64,000 nucleotides of DNA from Actinomycetales bacterium SN12 (lineage in GTDB: Bacteria > Actinomycetota > Actinomycetes > Actinomycetales > Microbacteriaceae), in NCBI GenBank assembly GCA_002837415.1, contig PJCV01000007.1, forward strand, positions 1-64,000, in the 5' to 3' direction. Below, one piece after another: positions 32,161 through 39,821 of the stretch. Positions within the stretch are counted from its first letter, which is position 1; every line of letters starts with the position of its first letter. Made by a program: the position numbers and the translations under genes. Below the pieces are notes generated by a model. That model saw nothing but the letters and a program-made list of their open reading frames with translations, did no database searches and was not told the DNA's origin.

Positions 32161-32265
32161 CGTTCCATCTTGGCCCCACCCTCCGACACTGCGGCTCGCT
32201 CAGCGCATCGCACCGGTCGGTGGCCTGCTCTCGACAACGTCGCAGGGGTGGGGGATGCTGACGGC

Positions 32266-32676
32266 ATGGTGCACACGACGAACTACACGAACACGTTCAT
32301 CGAGGTCAGCGAGGACTGTCCGGCCGAGTACGGCGTCGAGCCGCCGATAGCCGAGAACCTGTCGATCGCGGCCCTGCACTACCGACTGCTCAGTGAAGAG
32401 CCGTACACCCGCACCTCGGATGACGTGCTGTTCGAGACACATGCGCTGCGCAAGGGCATCGACCCCGCCGACGCGGATGCCAGAGCCGAGTTCTTCTCGA
32501 AGGGGCAGGCCTGCCTGCGCGCCTCGCCGCTGGGCAAGCGCTACGGCTGGGGCACGCATCACGACGAGCACGGCCGCGTCGCGATGTTCCCCCGCGACTC
32601 CGAGGAGTACGCCGCGCTCGCCGCCGATCCCGAGATCGCGCACACGCGCGCGATGCGATCGAGCCGGAAGGCGTGA
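32266..32676 (+). CDS. DUF6157-family protein
   Basis: Soluble protein of 136 residues: HTTNYTNTFIEVSEDCPAEYG, the block PPIAENLSIAALHYRLL, YTRTSDDVLFETHALRKGI, and SKGQACLRASPLGKRYGWG. It matches small DUF6157 proteins found across bacteria; no reaction is known. ATG 32266 has GATGCT six bases upstream, a weak form of the leaderless -10 pattern, and no ribosome site. Convergent with the ABC-F gene 15 bases away. Confidence 0.8.
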   Translation: MVHTTNYTNTFIEVSEDCPAEYGVEPPIAENLSIAALHYRLLSEEPYTRTSDDVLFETHALRKGIDPADADARAEFFSKGQACLRASPLGKRYGWGTHHDEHGRVAMFPRDSEEYAALAADPEIAHTRAMRSSRKA

Positions 32677-32691
32677 GTCCCGTTCCGCGCC

Positions 32692-34308
32692 TCAGTGCAC
32701 CTCGGTGAGCCGGCCTTCGGCATCCAGCTCGAGGGTGAGATCCAGACCGAGCCGCGCGAGGAACGCGTCGTCGTGGCTGACGATCAGCACGGCGCCACGG
32801 TAGGCGCGCAGCGCCTCGACGAGCTGGTCGACCGTGTCGAGGTCGAGGTTGTTGGTGGGCTCGTCGAGAACGACCAGGTGCGGCGCCGGGTCGGCGAGCA
32901 GCAGCTTCGCGAGCGCGACGCGGAACCGCTCGCCACCTGACAGCGAAACGACCGGCCGGTCCATCGTCGCGCCGCGGATGAGGAAGCGTGCGAGCCGGTT
33001 GCGGAGCTCCTTATCGGGCACATGAGGCGCGGCTGCCGCGACGTTGTGCACCACCGAGGCATGCTCATCGAGCCCGTCGATCCGCTGCGAGAGGTATCCG
33101 ATGCGGTCGGTGTGCGCCTCGGCGTGCAGGTTCGGGTTCACCGGAGGTGCGTCGCCCTCGTGAGCACCGGATGCCACCAGCCGGCGCAGCAGGGTCGTCT
33201 TGCCCACCCCGTTTCGGCCGATCAGCGCCACCCGCTCCGGCCCCTGCACGATCCACGTGCGCTCCCCGTCGCCGATGGTGGCGATGCGGCGAGAGGCCGA
33301 CATTCCCGGATCGGGCAGCTCGATCTTCATGGTGTCGTCGTCGCGCACCCGCCGTCCGGCCAGATCGAGTGCCTCATGCGCGGCGTCCTCCTTGCCCCGC
33401 ACCTCGGTGCGCAGCCTGCCGGCCGACACCTGCGCGGCCATCTTGCGGCCGTTGGCGATGATCTTCGGCACCCGCTTCTCGTCGAAGGCCTTGCGTGCGA
33501 CCTGCGCCCGGGTGGCGAGTTTCGCCTCGGCCTCGATCCGCTGCCTCTTCTCCTTTCGATACGCCTGCGCGGCGTCGCGCTCAGCCTGCCGAGCCGCGCC
33601 CTGCTCGGCATCCATCCACTCCCGCCATTCCGAGTACGGGCCGCCGAACACGTTCATCGCGCTGCCGTGCAGCTCGGCGGTGTCGTCCATCAGCTCGAGC
33701 AGCGACACATCGTGGCTCACGACGATCAGCGTGCCCTTCCAGGCACGCACCATCTCGGCGAGCCGCGCTCTGGCGTCCCTGTCGAGATTGTTGGTCGGCT
33801 CGTCGAGCAGGGTGATCGGTGCTCGGGTGAGGCGGATGCCGGCGACGGCCGCGAGCACGGCCTCACCGCCCGACAGCTCGCCGACGGTGCGGTCGAGGAA
33901 TGACGGGTCGAGACCTGCTTCGGCGAGGGATGCCTCGGCGCGCGCTTCGATATCCCAGTCGTCGCCCACGGCCTCGAAGTGCGCCGGGTCGACGTCGCCG
34001 GCGGTGATGGCCCGCACGGCATCGAGCGCAGCCGCGATGCCGAGCAGATCGGCGACGCGACGATCGGTCTCGAGGCTGAGGCGCTGCGGCAGGTAGGCGA
34101 CCCGATCCGAGCGCAGGATCTGACCGGATGCCGGTGTCAGGTCGCCGGCGATCAGGCGCAGCAGCGTCGATTTGCCGGCGCCGTTGCGGCCGACGAGCCC
34201 GGTGCGACGCGACCCGAACGATCCGGACACGGTGTCGAGGGCGATGATGCCGTCCGGCCAGGCGAACGAGACCTGGTCGAGCGTGACGGCGGCGGATGGT
34301 GATGACAT
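32692..34308 (-). CDS. ABC-F family ATPase
   Basis: Cytosolic protein of 538 residues with two ATP-binding cassettes and no membrane part. First cassette about 8-235 (GRNGAGKST, SGGEAVLAA, LLDEPTNNLD), charged linker about 236-310 (QAERDAAQAYRKEKRQRIEAEAK), second cassette about 330-530 (GRNGVGKTT, LSGGERFRVALAK, VLDEPTNNLD). ABC-F proteins act on ribosomes, either as translation factors or by displacing antibiotics. The 244-base gap before its start is long for this region and could carry attenuation control. Which subfamily it belongs to is not clear from the linker. Confidence 0.9.
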   Translation of the reverse strand: MSSPSAAVTLDQVSFAWPDGIIALDTVSGSFGSRRTGLVGRNGAGKSTLLRLIAGDLTPASGQILRSDRVAYLPQRLSLETDRRVADLLGIAAALDAVRAITAGDVDPAHFEAVGDDWDIEARAEASLAEAGLDPSFLDRTVGELSGGEAVLAAVAGIRLTRAPITLLDEPTNNLDRDARARLAEMVRAWKGTLIVVSHDVSLLELMDDTAELHGSAMNVFGGPYSEWREWMDAEQGAARQAERDAAQAYRKEKRQRIEAEAKLATRAQVARKAFDEKRVPKIIANGRKMAAQVSAGRLRTEVRGKEDAAHEALDLAGRRVRDDDTMKIELPDPGMSASRRIATIGDGERTWIVQGPERVALIGRNGVGKTTLLRRLVASGAHEGDAPPVNPNLHAEAHTDRIGYLSQRIDGLDEHASVVHNVAAAAPHVPDKELRNRLARFLIRGATMDRPVVSLSGGERFRVALAKLLLADPAPHLVVLDEPTNNLDLDTVDQLVEALRAYRGAVLIVSHDDAFLARLGLDLTLELDAEGRLTEVH

Positions 34309-34552
34309 GAGCGACTCCCGGAAGTGTGCGGGTGCGCGGATGCCGACGAACGGCCCCTGAAGAGACGTCGGAGACGTCGTGGGATCGATTCCGGGGCGAA
34401 GGCCTGTGCGGCGGGAAGGATCGTCGGATCAGCGCGTGATGGATTACGCGGAGAGGCGACGGATCAGATCAATGGACTTCCAGACACGGCGGACAGGACT
34501 CTGCGAGAGTACCCGCGGTCGGCGAGAACGCGCAACCCGGGCGTGTCGCGGA
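34309..34552 (-). promoter_or_regulatory. long 5' region of the ABC-F gene
   Basis: No gene fits this 244-base stretch. A hairpin GACGTC-GGA-GACGTC lies at about 34365-34379 and a GGGAG site precedes ATG 34308. Leaders of antibiotic-responsive ABC-F genes often hold a short peptide and attenuator; a short minus-strand frame ending in TAA near 34446 exists but lacks a convincing start codon, so no leader peptide is called. Confidence 0.3.
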
Positions 34553-35209
34553 TCAGGAGGCGCTCTTGTCGGCCGCATCCTTCCACTGCGAGAGGAAGAT
34601 GTGCACGTCGGTGAGCTCCTGCGCAGAGATCGAGTGGGTCAGTCCCTGGTAGACCCGGCCTGACAGCTCGGTGTGTGCGGGCAGCCACTGCGCTGTGTGA
34701 TCGACGAGACCTGTGGGGATGACGTCGTCGTGCGTGCCTCGCCCCCAGAAGACGGGCGGGCGCTGCTCCTGCAGCACCGTGTCGTTCGGCAGGTCTCCGG
34801 TCGCGACGTAGCCGCTGAGGGCCACGACCGCGTCGATGCGCGAGGGGGCGAGGCGCAGCGCCTGCAGCGAGACGGCGGCGCCCTGCGAGAAGCCCAGCAG
34901 AGCAACCGAGGGTGCGTCGCCGACCGCCTCCTCGAGCCAGCTGAGCAGCGCCTGCGCCGCGGTGGTGATGCCAGCGGCATCCCGCGTGTCGAGCGAATCG
35001 ATCGCGTACCACGACCGGCCCGGCATCGGCCACGGCGGTGCAAGCGGAGCCGCGACGGCGGCGACCGCGATGCCCTCAGGCAGATAGGGCATCAGGCCGA
35101 ACAGGTCGCGCTCGTCGGCGCCGTAGCCGTGCAGCAGCACCAGCAGCGGCTTGCCCTCGCGTGGTGCGGGCGACCACAGCGTCGCGGAGGAATCGATCGA
35201 GACGGTCAC
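34553..35209 (-). CDS. carboxylesterase/phospholipase-type alpha/beta hydrolase
   Basis: Serine hydrolase of 218 residues of the YpfH/Estb family. LVLLHGYGADERDLFGLMP near 20-38, nucleophile Ser in LLGFSQGAAVS, acid Asp in GTHDDVIP and His in GLTHSIS form the triad. It would cleave short-chain or lysophospholipid esters in the cytosol. GTG 35209 is chosen because AGGA lies eight bases upstream and the family N terminus begins here; the open frame runs on to 35254. Divergent from the Nudix gene. Confidence 0.87.
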   Translation of the reverse strand: MTVSIDSSATLWSPAPREGKPLLVLLHGYGADERDLFGLMPYLPEGIAVAAVAAPLAPPWPMPGRSWYAIDSLDTRDAAGITTAAQALLSWLEEAVGDAPSVALLGFSQGAAVSLQALRLAPSRIDAVVALSGYVATGDLPNDTVLQEQRPPVFWGRGTHDDVIPTGLVDHTAQWLPAHTELSGRVYQGLTHSISAQELTDVHIFLSQWKDAADKSAS

Positions 35210-35286
35210 GCTGACATCCTGCCAGCTGCCACTGACACGCGCAGAACCGCTCACGTCGAGGTGCGGCCGGCCGTCTCGGACGCTGG

Positions 35287-35292
35287 TAGAAA
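35287..35292 (+). promoter_or_regulatory. -10-like element before Nudix gene
   Basis: TAGAAA, six bases before ATG 35299; last base deviates from TANNNT. Confidence 0.45.
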
Positions 35293-35298
35293 AGACCC

Positions 35299-35889
35299 AT
35301 GGCGGTGCGCACTCCAGATCCCGGCCCCGAGCCCGACGACTTCGGCTACGACGGCGCGCGTCCGGGCGACGCGAATCCGGGCTGGCTCACCGACATCGAG
35401 CTCGAAGAGGCGCGTCGCCGCCTCCCCATGCTCTACGTCGAGGCGATCCCCGTGATCACCGACGGGTCAGGACAGGTCACGTCCATCGGCGTGCTGCTGC
35501 GCTCGACCCCGCTCGGCGAGATCACGCGCACGATCGTGTCGGGCCGGGTGCGCTACGGCGAGACGATCCGCGATGCGCTGTTCCGCCATGTCGAGAACGA
35601 TCTCGGTCCCATGGCCTTCCCGCTGCTGCCCGCGTCGCCTGCGCCGTTCGCGGTGGCCGAGTACTTCCCGATCCCGGGCGTGAGCGCGTTCCACGACGAC
35701 CGTCAGCACGCGGTGTCGCTGGCTTTCGTGGTGCCGGTGACCGGCACCTGCGAGCCGCGGCAGGACGCCCTCGAGGTCACCTGGTTCTCACCGGAGGAGG
35801 CCGCGTCCGATGCGCTGGCCGCCGACCTGGAGGGCGGTCGCGGCACCCTCATCCGCCAGGCGCTCGCGCACCTCGGTCTGCTGCGCTGA
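35299..35889 (+). CDS. NUDIX-family protein (DUF4916 type), degenerate Nudix box
   Basis: Protein of 196 residues with an acidic N terminus and a Nudix fold from about 45. The Nudix box region reads GRVRYGETIRDALFRHVENDLG: the spacing fits, but the catalytic RExxEE is RHVEND, so pyrophosphatase activity is doubtful. C-terminal VTWFSPEEA and a helix complete the fold. ATG 35299 without a ribosome site. It ends in a hairpin shared with the convergent aldolase gene. Confidence 0.8.
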   Translation: MAVRTPDPGPEPDDFGYDGARPGDANPGWLTDIELEEARRRLPMLYVEAIPVITDGSGQVTSIGVLLRSTPLGEITRTIVSGRVRYGETIRDALFRHVENDLGPMAFPLLPASPAPFAVAEYFPIPGVSAFHDDRQHAVSLAFVVPVTGTCEPRQDALEVTWFSPEEAASDALAADLEGGRGTLIRQALAHLGLLR

Positions 35890-35905
35890 GCCGAGCGCGG
35901 CTCAG
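35886..35905. terminator. bidirectional terminator
   Basis: CTGAGCC at 35886-35892 pairs with GGCTCAG at 35899-35905; loop GAGCGC. It overlaps the stop codons of both converging genes. Confidence 0.7.
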
Positions 35906-36969
35906 GCCGTGGTCAGGCGCGCCAGCTCGGCGACGAAGGCGTCGACGTCCGACTCCTGCGTGTCGAACGAGCACATCCAGCGCACCTCGTTGCGCGCGGC
36001 ATCCCAGTCGTAGAAGCGGAACTTCTCACGCAGCCGGTCGGCCACGCCGTCCGGCAGTGTCGCGAACACGCCGTTCGCCTGAGTGGGCTGCGTGAAGCGG
36101 ACGCCCTGGATGCTGCCGTCGGCGATGCCCTGCTCGACCGCGGCGCGCAGGCGCTGGGCCATCGCGTTCGAGTGCTTGGCGTTACGCAGCCACAGGTCGC
36201 CCTCGAGCAGGGCGATGAGCTGCGCCGACACGAAGCGCATCTTCGACGACAGCTGCATGTTGAACTTGCGGCTGTACAGCAGGCCCTCGGCGGCATCCGG
36301 ATTCAGCACGACGATCGCCTCGCCGAGCATCGCGCCGTTCTTCGTGCCGCCGAAGCTGAGCACGTCGACGCCTGCATCGGTCGTGAACGCGTCGAGCGGC
36401 ACGTCGAGAGCGGCAGCGGCATTCGAGATGCGGGCGCCGTCGAGGTGCAGCTTCATGCCGCGCTCGTGCGCGTGGTCGGCGAGAGCCCTGATCTCGTCGA
36501 CGGTGTAGAGCGTGCCGAGCTCGGTCGACTGCGTGATCGAGACGACCAGGGGCTGCGCGCGGTGCTCGTCGCCCCAGCCCCACGCCTCGCGGTCGACGAG
36601 CTCGGGGGTGAGCTTGCCGTCGTCGGTCGGGACGGTGAGCAGCTTGAAGCCGCCGATGCGCTCGGGCGCGCCACCCTCATCGACGTTGATGTGGGCGGTG
36701 GATGCCGAGATCACCGCACCCCAGCGAGGAAGCATGGCCTGCAGGCCGGTGACGTTGGCGCCGGTGCCGTTGAAGACGGGGAAGGCCCGCGCGTTCTCGC
36801 CGAAGTGCGAGCGGAACACCTCCTGCAGACGCTCGGTGTACTGGTCTTCGCCGTAGGCGATCTGATGGCCGTCGTTGGCGGCGGCGATCGCAGCCAGCAC
36901 CTCCGGATGGATGCCGGAGTAGTTGTCGGATGCGAAGCCGCGGACGGCGGTGTCATGCAGAGTGCTCAC
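35902..36969 (-). CDS. threonine aldolase / beta-eliminating lyase
   Basis: PLP-dependent fold-type I enzyme of 355 residues that splits threonine or allo-threonine to glycine and acetaldehyde. Key parts: GFASDNYSGIHPEVL at the N terminus, GTGANVTGLQAML, HLDGARISNAAAAL near 175-189 and the cofactor Lys210 in SFGGTKNGAML. GTG 36969 is preceded by TAAAAT with a six-base gap, one of the clearest leaderless promoters in the window. Confidence 0.92.
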   Translation of the reverse strand: MSTLHDTAVRGFASDNYSGIHPEVLAAIAAANDGHQIAYGEDQYTERLQEVFRSHFGENARAFPVFNGTGANVTGLQAMLPRWGAVISASTAHINVDEGGAPERIGGFKLLTVPTDDGKLTPELVDREAWGWGDEHRAQPLVVSITQSTELGTLYTVDEIRALADHAHERGMKLHLDGARISNAAAALDVPLDAFTTDAGVDVLSFGGTKNGAMLGEAIVVLNPDAAEGLLYSRKFNMQLSSKMRFVSAQLIALLEGDLWLRNAKHSNAMAQRLRAAVEQGIADGSIQGVRFTQPTQANGVFATLPDGVADRLREKFRFYDWDAARNEVRWMCSFDTQESDVDAFVAELARLTTA

Positions 36970-36975
36970 CGTCTG

Positions 36976-36981
36976 ATTTTA
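36976..36981 (-). promoter_or_regulatory. -10 element, leaderless promoter of threonine aldolase
   Basis: TAAAAT on the minus strand, six bases before GTG 36969. Confidence 0.7.
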
Positions 36982-37039
36982 GTGGTTGGCGGATGCACGG
37001 ATCTGCGGTGGAGGCCTGTCGGATGTCGGTGGCCAGGAT

Positions 37040-37045
37040 TACCCT
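37040..37045 (+). promoter_or_regulatory. -10 element, leaderless promoter of MFS gene
   Basis: TACCCT, six bases before GTG 37052. Confidence 0.65.
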
Positions 37046-37051
37046 CGACCC

Positions 37052-38539
37052 GTGACCGCAGCAGCGAAGACGAGGGCGTTCACGAATGTGCTCGTGAACA
37101 CGCTGATCGCCAACGTGACGACCAGCTTCCTGTGGTTTGCGCTCACGTTCTGGGTGTACATCCAGACGCAGTCCGTGCTCGCCACGGGTGTCATCGGCGG
37201 CGCGTACATGCTGCTCATCGCCTTCTTCTCGATGGTGTTCGGCACCATCGTCGACCGGTACCGCAAGCACACCGTGATGCTCCTCTCGAGCGTCGTCTCC
37301 GCCGTCGCGTTCGGTGCGGCGGGCGTGCTCTACCTGTGGCAGCCCGAGTCGGCGCTGCTCGACATCGGCGGTCCGTGGTTCTGGGCGTTCGCGCTGATCA
37401 TCCTCATCGGCGGTGTCGTCGAGCAGCTGCGCAGCATCGCGCTGTCGACGACGGTCACGCTGCTGATCCCCGAAGAGAAGCACGCGAACGCGAACGGCCT
37501 GGTCGGCACTGTGCAGGGCATCGCGTTCCTCGTGACCAGTGTGTTCTCGGGGCTGTCGATCGGCTTCCTCGGCATGGGATGGACCCTGATGATCGCGATC
37601 GTCGCGATGGCGGTGACGTTCGCCCACCTGCTGTTCATCCGCATCCCGGAGGATGCCCCGCAGCGCGACCCCGACGCGCCGAGCGCGCTCGACTTCCACG
37701 GCAGCGTGAAGGCGATCCGCGAGGCGCCGGGACTGTTCGCACTGATCGTGTTCTCGACCTTCAACAACCTCATCGGCGGCGTCTACATGGCGCTGATGGA
37801 TCCGTATGGCCTCACGCTCTTCTCGGCGCAGATGTGGGGCATCGCGCTGGCGTTCGCGTCGACCGGATTCCTCATCGGCGGCGCGCTGGTCGCGAAGTTC
37901 GGTCTCGGCGCGCGGCCCGTGCGCACCATGCTGCTCGTCGTCGCCGGCATGGGCGTTCTCGGCGCGGTGTTCATGCTGCGGGAGTGGTGGCCGCTGTTCG
38001 TCGTCGGCATGTGGCTGTACATGATGATGGTGCCGCCGGTCGAGGCGGCCGAGCAGACGGTGATCCAGAAGGTCGTGCCCTACGCCAGGCAGGGCCGCGT
38101 CTTCGGAATGGCGCAGGCGATGGAGGCCGCCGCCGCGCCCGTGACCGCGTTCCTGATCGCGCCGCTGGCGGAGTTCCTGATCATCCCGAACATGCGCAGT
38201 GACGAGGGACGGATGCAGTGGGGCTGGCTGCTCGGAGAGGGCGAGGCCCGCGGCATCGCCCTGATCTGCCTGTTCGCCGGCATCATCATGGTGATCGTTG
38301 CCGGACTCGCGTTCTTCACCCGCTCGTACCGGCTGCTCACTGAGCTCTACGCGCGGGCGCCCGAGCCCGACGAGGCGGATGCATCCGGTGCGGGCGACTC
38401 GGACAGCGAGCCGGCGCTGCCGACCGACCTCGCCCTCGACCCGGTGGCGGCGCGCGGCGGCCAGGCGGGCGCGAACCAGTCTGAGCGGGCAGTCGACGAC
38501 ACTCTGCAGACACCCGAGACCGACGAGCAGCGCCCGTGA
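37052..38539 (+). CDS. MFS transporter
   Basis: Membrane protein of 495 residues with about twelve spans, of the MFS_3/enterobactin-exporter-like type (NTLIANVTTSFLWFALTFW, MVFGTIVDRYRKHTVML after the second helix, VQGIAFLVTSVFSGLSIG, PVEAAEQTVIQKVVPYARQGRVFG). The last 70 residues are an acidic cytosolic tail. The substrate is not evident. GTG 37052 rather than the upstream ATG 36986 is supported by the TACCCT box and by the family N terminus. The stop overlaps the acetyltransferase start (GTGA). Confidence 0.85.
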   Translation: MTAAAKTRAFTNVLVNTLIANVTTSFLWFALTFWVYIQTQSVLATGVIGGAYMLLIAFFSMVFGTIVDRYRKHTVMLLSSVVSAVAFGAAGVLYLWQPESALLDIGGPWFWAFALIILIGGVVEQLRSIALSTTVTLLIPEEKHANANGLVGTVQGIAFLVTSVFSGLSIGFLGMGWTLMIAIVAMAVTFAHLLFIRIPEDAPQRDPDAPSALDFHGSVKAIREAPGLFALIVFSTFNNLIGGVYMALMDPYGLTLFSAQMWGIALAFASTGFLIGGALVAKFGLGARPVRTMLLVVAGMGVLGAVFMLREWWPLFVVGMWLYMMMVPPVEAAEQTVIQKVVPYARQGRVFGMAQAMEAAAAPVTAFLIAPLAEFLIIPNMRSDEGRMQWGWLLGEGEARGIALICLFAGIIMVIVAGLAFFTRSYRLLTELYARAPEPDEADASGAGDSDSEPALPTDLALDPVAARGGQAGANQSERAVDDTLQTPETDEQRP

Positions 38540-39147
38540 CGCCCACGGTCGATCCCACCGCGGGGGAGGTGCGCGTCACACCGGCCAACCTCGTGAGCTG
38601 GGACGACCTGCAGAAGGTCCTCACCGGAACCGCTCGGCAGTGCCAGTGCGAGCGGCAGCGGCTCGGTGACGGCGACTGGTGGTACATGCCGGTCGACGAG
38701 CGGAAGGCGCTGTTCCGCAGCGAATTGCGCTGCGATGACCCGCGGGCGAATGAGACGATCGGCGTCGTCGCCTTTGCAGGTGATGAGCCCGTGGGCTGGT
38801 GCGCGGTCGACCGGCGCAGCGTGTACGCGCGGTTGCGCAACTCGCCTGTCCCGTGGAAGGGCCGCTCTGAGCAGAAGGAAGACGAGTCGGTGTGGGCGAT
38901 CGCATGCCTGATCGTGCGGCCGGGGCATCGCGGCCAGGGTGTGACCTATCCGCTGGTAGCCGGCGCTGTCGAGCACGCCAGAGCGCAGGGCGCGTCAGCG
39001 ATCGAGGGTTACCCGATGCTCACCTCCGGTGGCACGGTGACCTGGGGTGAGATGAACGTGGGCTCTGTCGGCCCGTTCCTCGCCGCGGGGTTGCGGGAGG
39101 TGTCCCGGCCGACCGTCCGCCGCGTGGTCATGCGCCTCGAGCTCTGA
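38536..39147 (+). CDS. GNAT-family N-acetyltransferase
   Basis: Acetyltransferase of 203 residues; acetyl-CoA-binding loop VRPGHRGQGVTYPLVAGAVEHARAQGA (about 133-160) is clear. The N-terminal part has CQCERQRLGDGDWW and FRSELRCDDPRANETIG, typical of the uncharacterised 'GNAT with Cys-rich loop' group. GTG 38536 overlaps the MFS stop by four bases, so transporter and acetyltransferase are coupled, a pairing often seen in detoxification (inference). Confidence 0.87.
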   Translation: MTPTVDPTAGEVRVTPANLVSWDDLQKVLTGTARQCQCERQRLGDGDWWYMPVDERKALFRSELRCDDPRANETIGVVAFAGDEPVGWCAVDRRSVYARLRNSPVPWKGRSEQKEDESVWAIACLIVRPGHRGQGVTYPLVAGAVEHARAQGASAIEGYPMLTSGGTVTWGEMNVGSVGPFLAAGLREVSRPTVRRVVMRLEL

Positions 39148-39171
39148 CCGGGGCGCAGCCAGATGTGATGT

Positions 39172-39813
39172 TCAGCTCAGCGTGATGATGGTGTCGTTCA
39201 GCTCTGCGGCATCCAGGTCCCACAAGGCGACCACTGCGCGCGACAGCAGGTCGGCTCGCAGCGCGCCCTCGGCGCGGAAGATGACCGATGCTGTACGCAG
39301 CTTCCCGCCGGCATCCCGAGCGTTCTTCGCGTAACCGTGTGCGACACCGCGTGCCCACGCCTCGCTCGCGGCCTTCATGGCCGCATAGTTGGCCCCGCCG
39401 GCGAGCGGGCGCGTGACGACCGCCGACGACACGATCGCGAAGCGCCCGGCATCCGACGCCTTGATCGCCGCGTCGAAGGCGCGGCTCGTCGCGCGCACGG
39501 CCTGCAACGCGGGCAGCAGTGCATCGAAGTCCTCATCGCTCTGCCCGGCCAAGCCGCCACCCCCGCGCCAGCCCCCGACGAGCGGGATCACCGCGTCGAC
39601 GGCACCGATCTTCCCGGCCAGGGCGGTCATCTCGGCGAAGGACGTGGCGTCGGCCAGCTCGGTCTGCGCCCCGGCATCCCGAAGCGGCGCCAGACGCTCT
39701 TCCGAGCGCCCGGTGGCGATCACCCGCGCCCCGGCGGCGATCAGAGCGGTGGCGGTGGCGAGGCCGGCGTCGCTGGTGGCGCCCGCCAGGACGACAGTGC
39801 GGTGGATGCTCAT
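39172..39813 (-). CDS. short SDR-family protein
   Basis: Rossmann-fold protein of 213 residues. N-terminal GATSDAGLATATAL replaces the usual GxxxGxG (here G-x3-D-A-G), and NYAAMKAASEAW gives the Tyr/Lys pair. The glycine motif is looser than in classical SDRs, and the chain is short. ATG 39813 lies 8 bases after the DUF6421 stop, so it is the second gene of that unit. Confidence 0.82.
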   Translation of the reverse strand: MSIHRTVVLAGATSDAGLATATALIAAGARVIATGRSEERLAPLRDAGAQTELADATSFAEMTALAGKIGAVDAVIPLVGGWRGGGGLAGQSDEDFDALLPALQAVRATSRAFDAAIKASDAGRFAIVSSAVVTRPLAGGANYAAMKAASEAWARGVAHGYAKNARDAGGKLRTASVIFRAEGALRADLLSRAVVALWDLDAAELNDTIITLS

Positions 39814-39821
39814 GCGGTCGG

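Noticed and set aside
34440..34520. Leader peptide of the ABC-F gene (frame ending SIDLIRRLSA)
   Set aside because: The frame has no ATG, GTG or TTG in a sensible place and no ribosome site.
36172..38202. 676-codon plus-strand frame over threonine aldolase and MFS genes
   Set aside because: It spans two well-supported genes in other frames and has no recognisable domain.
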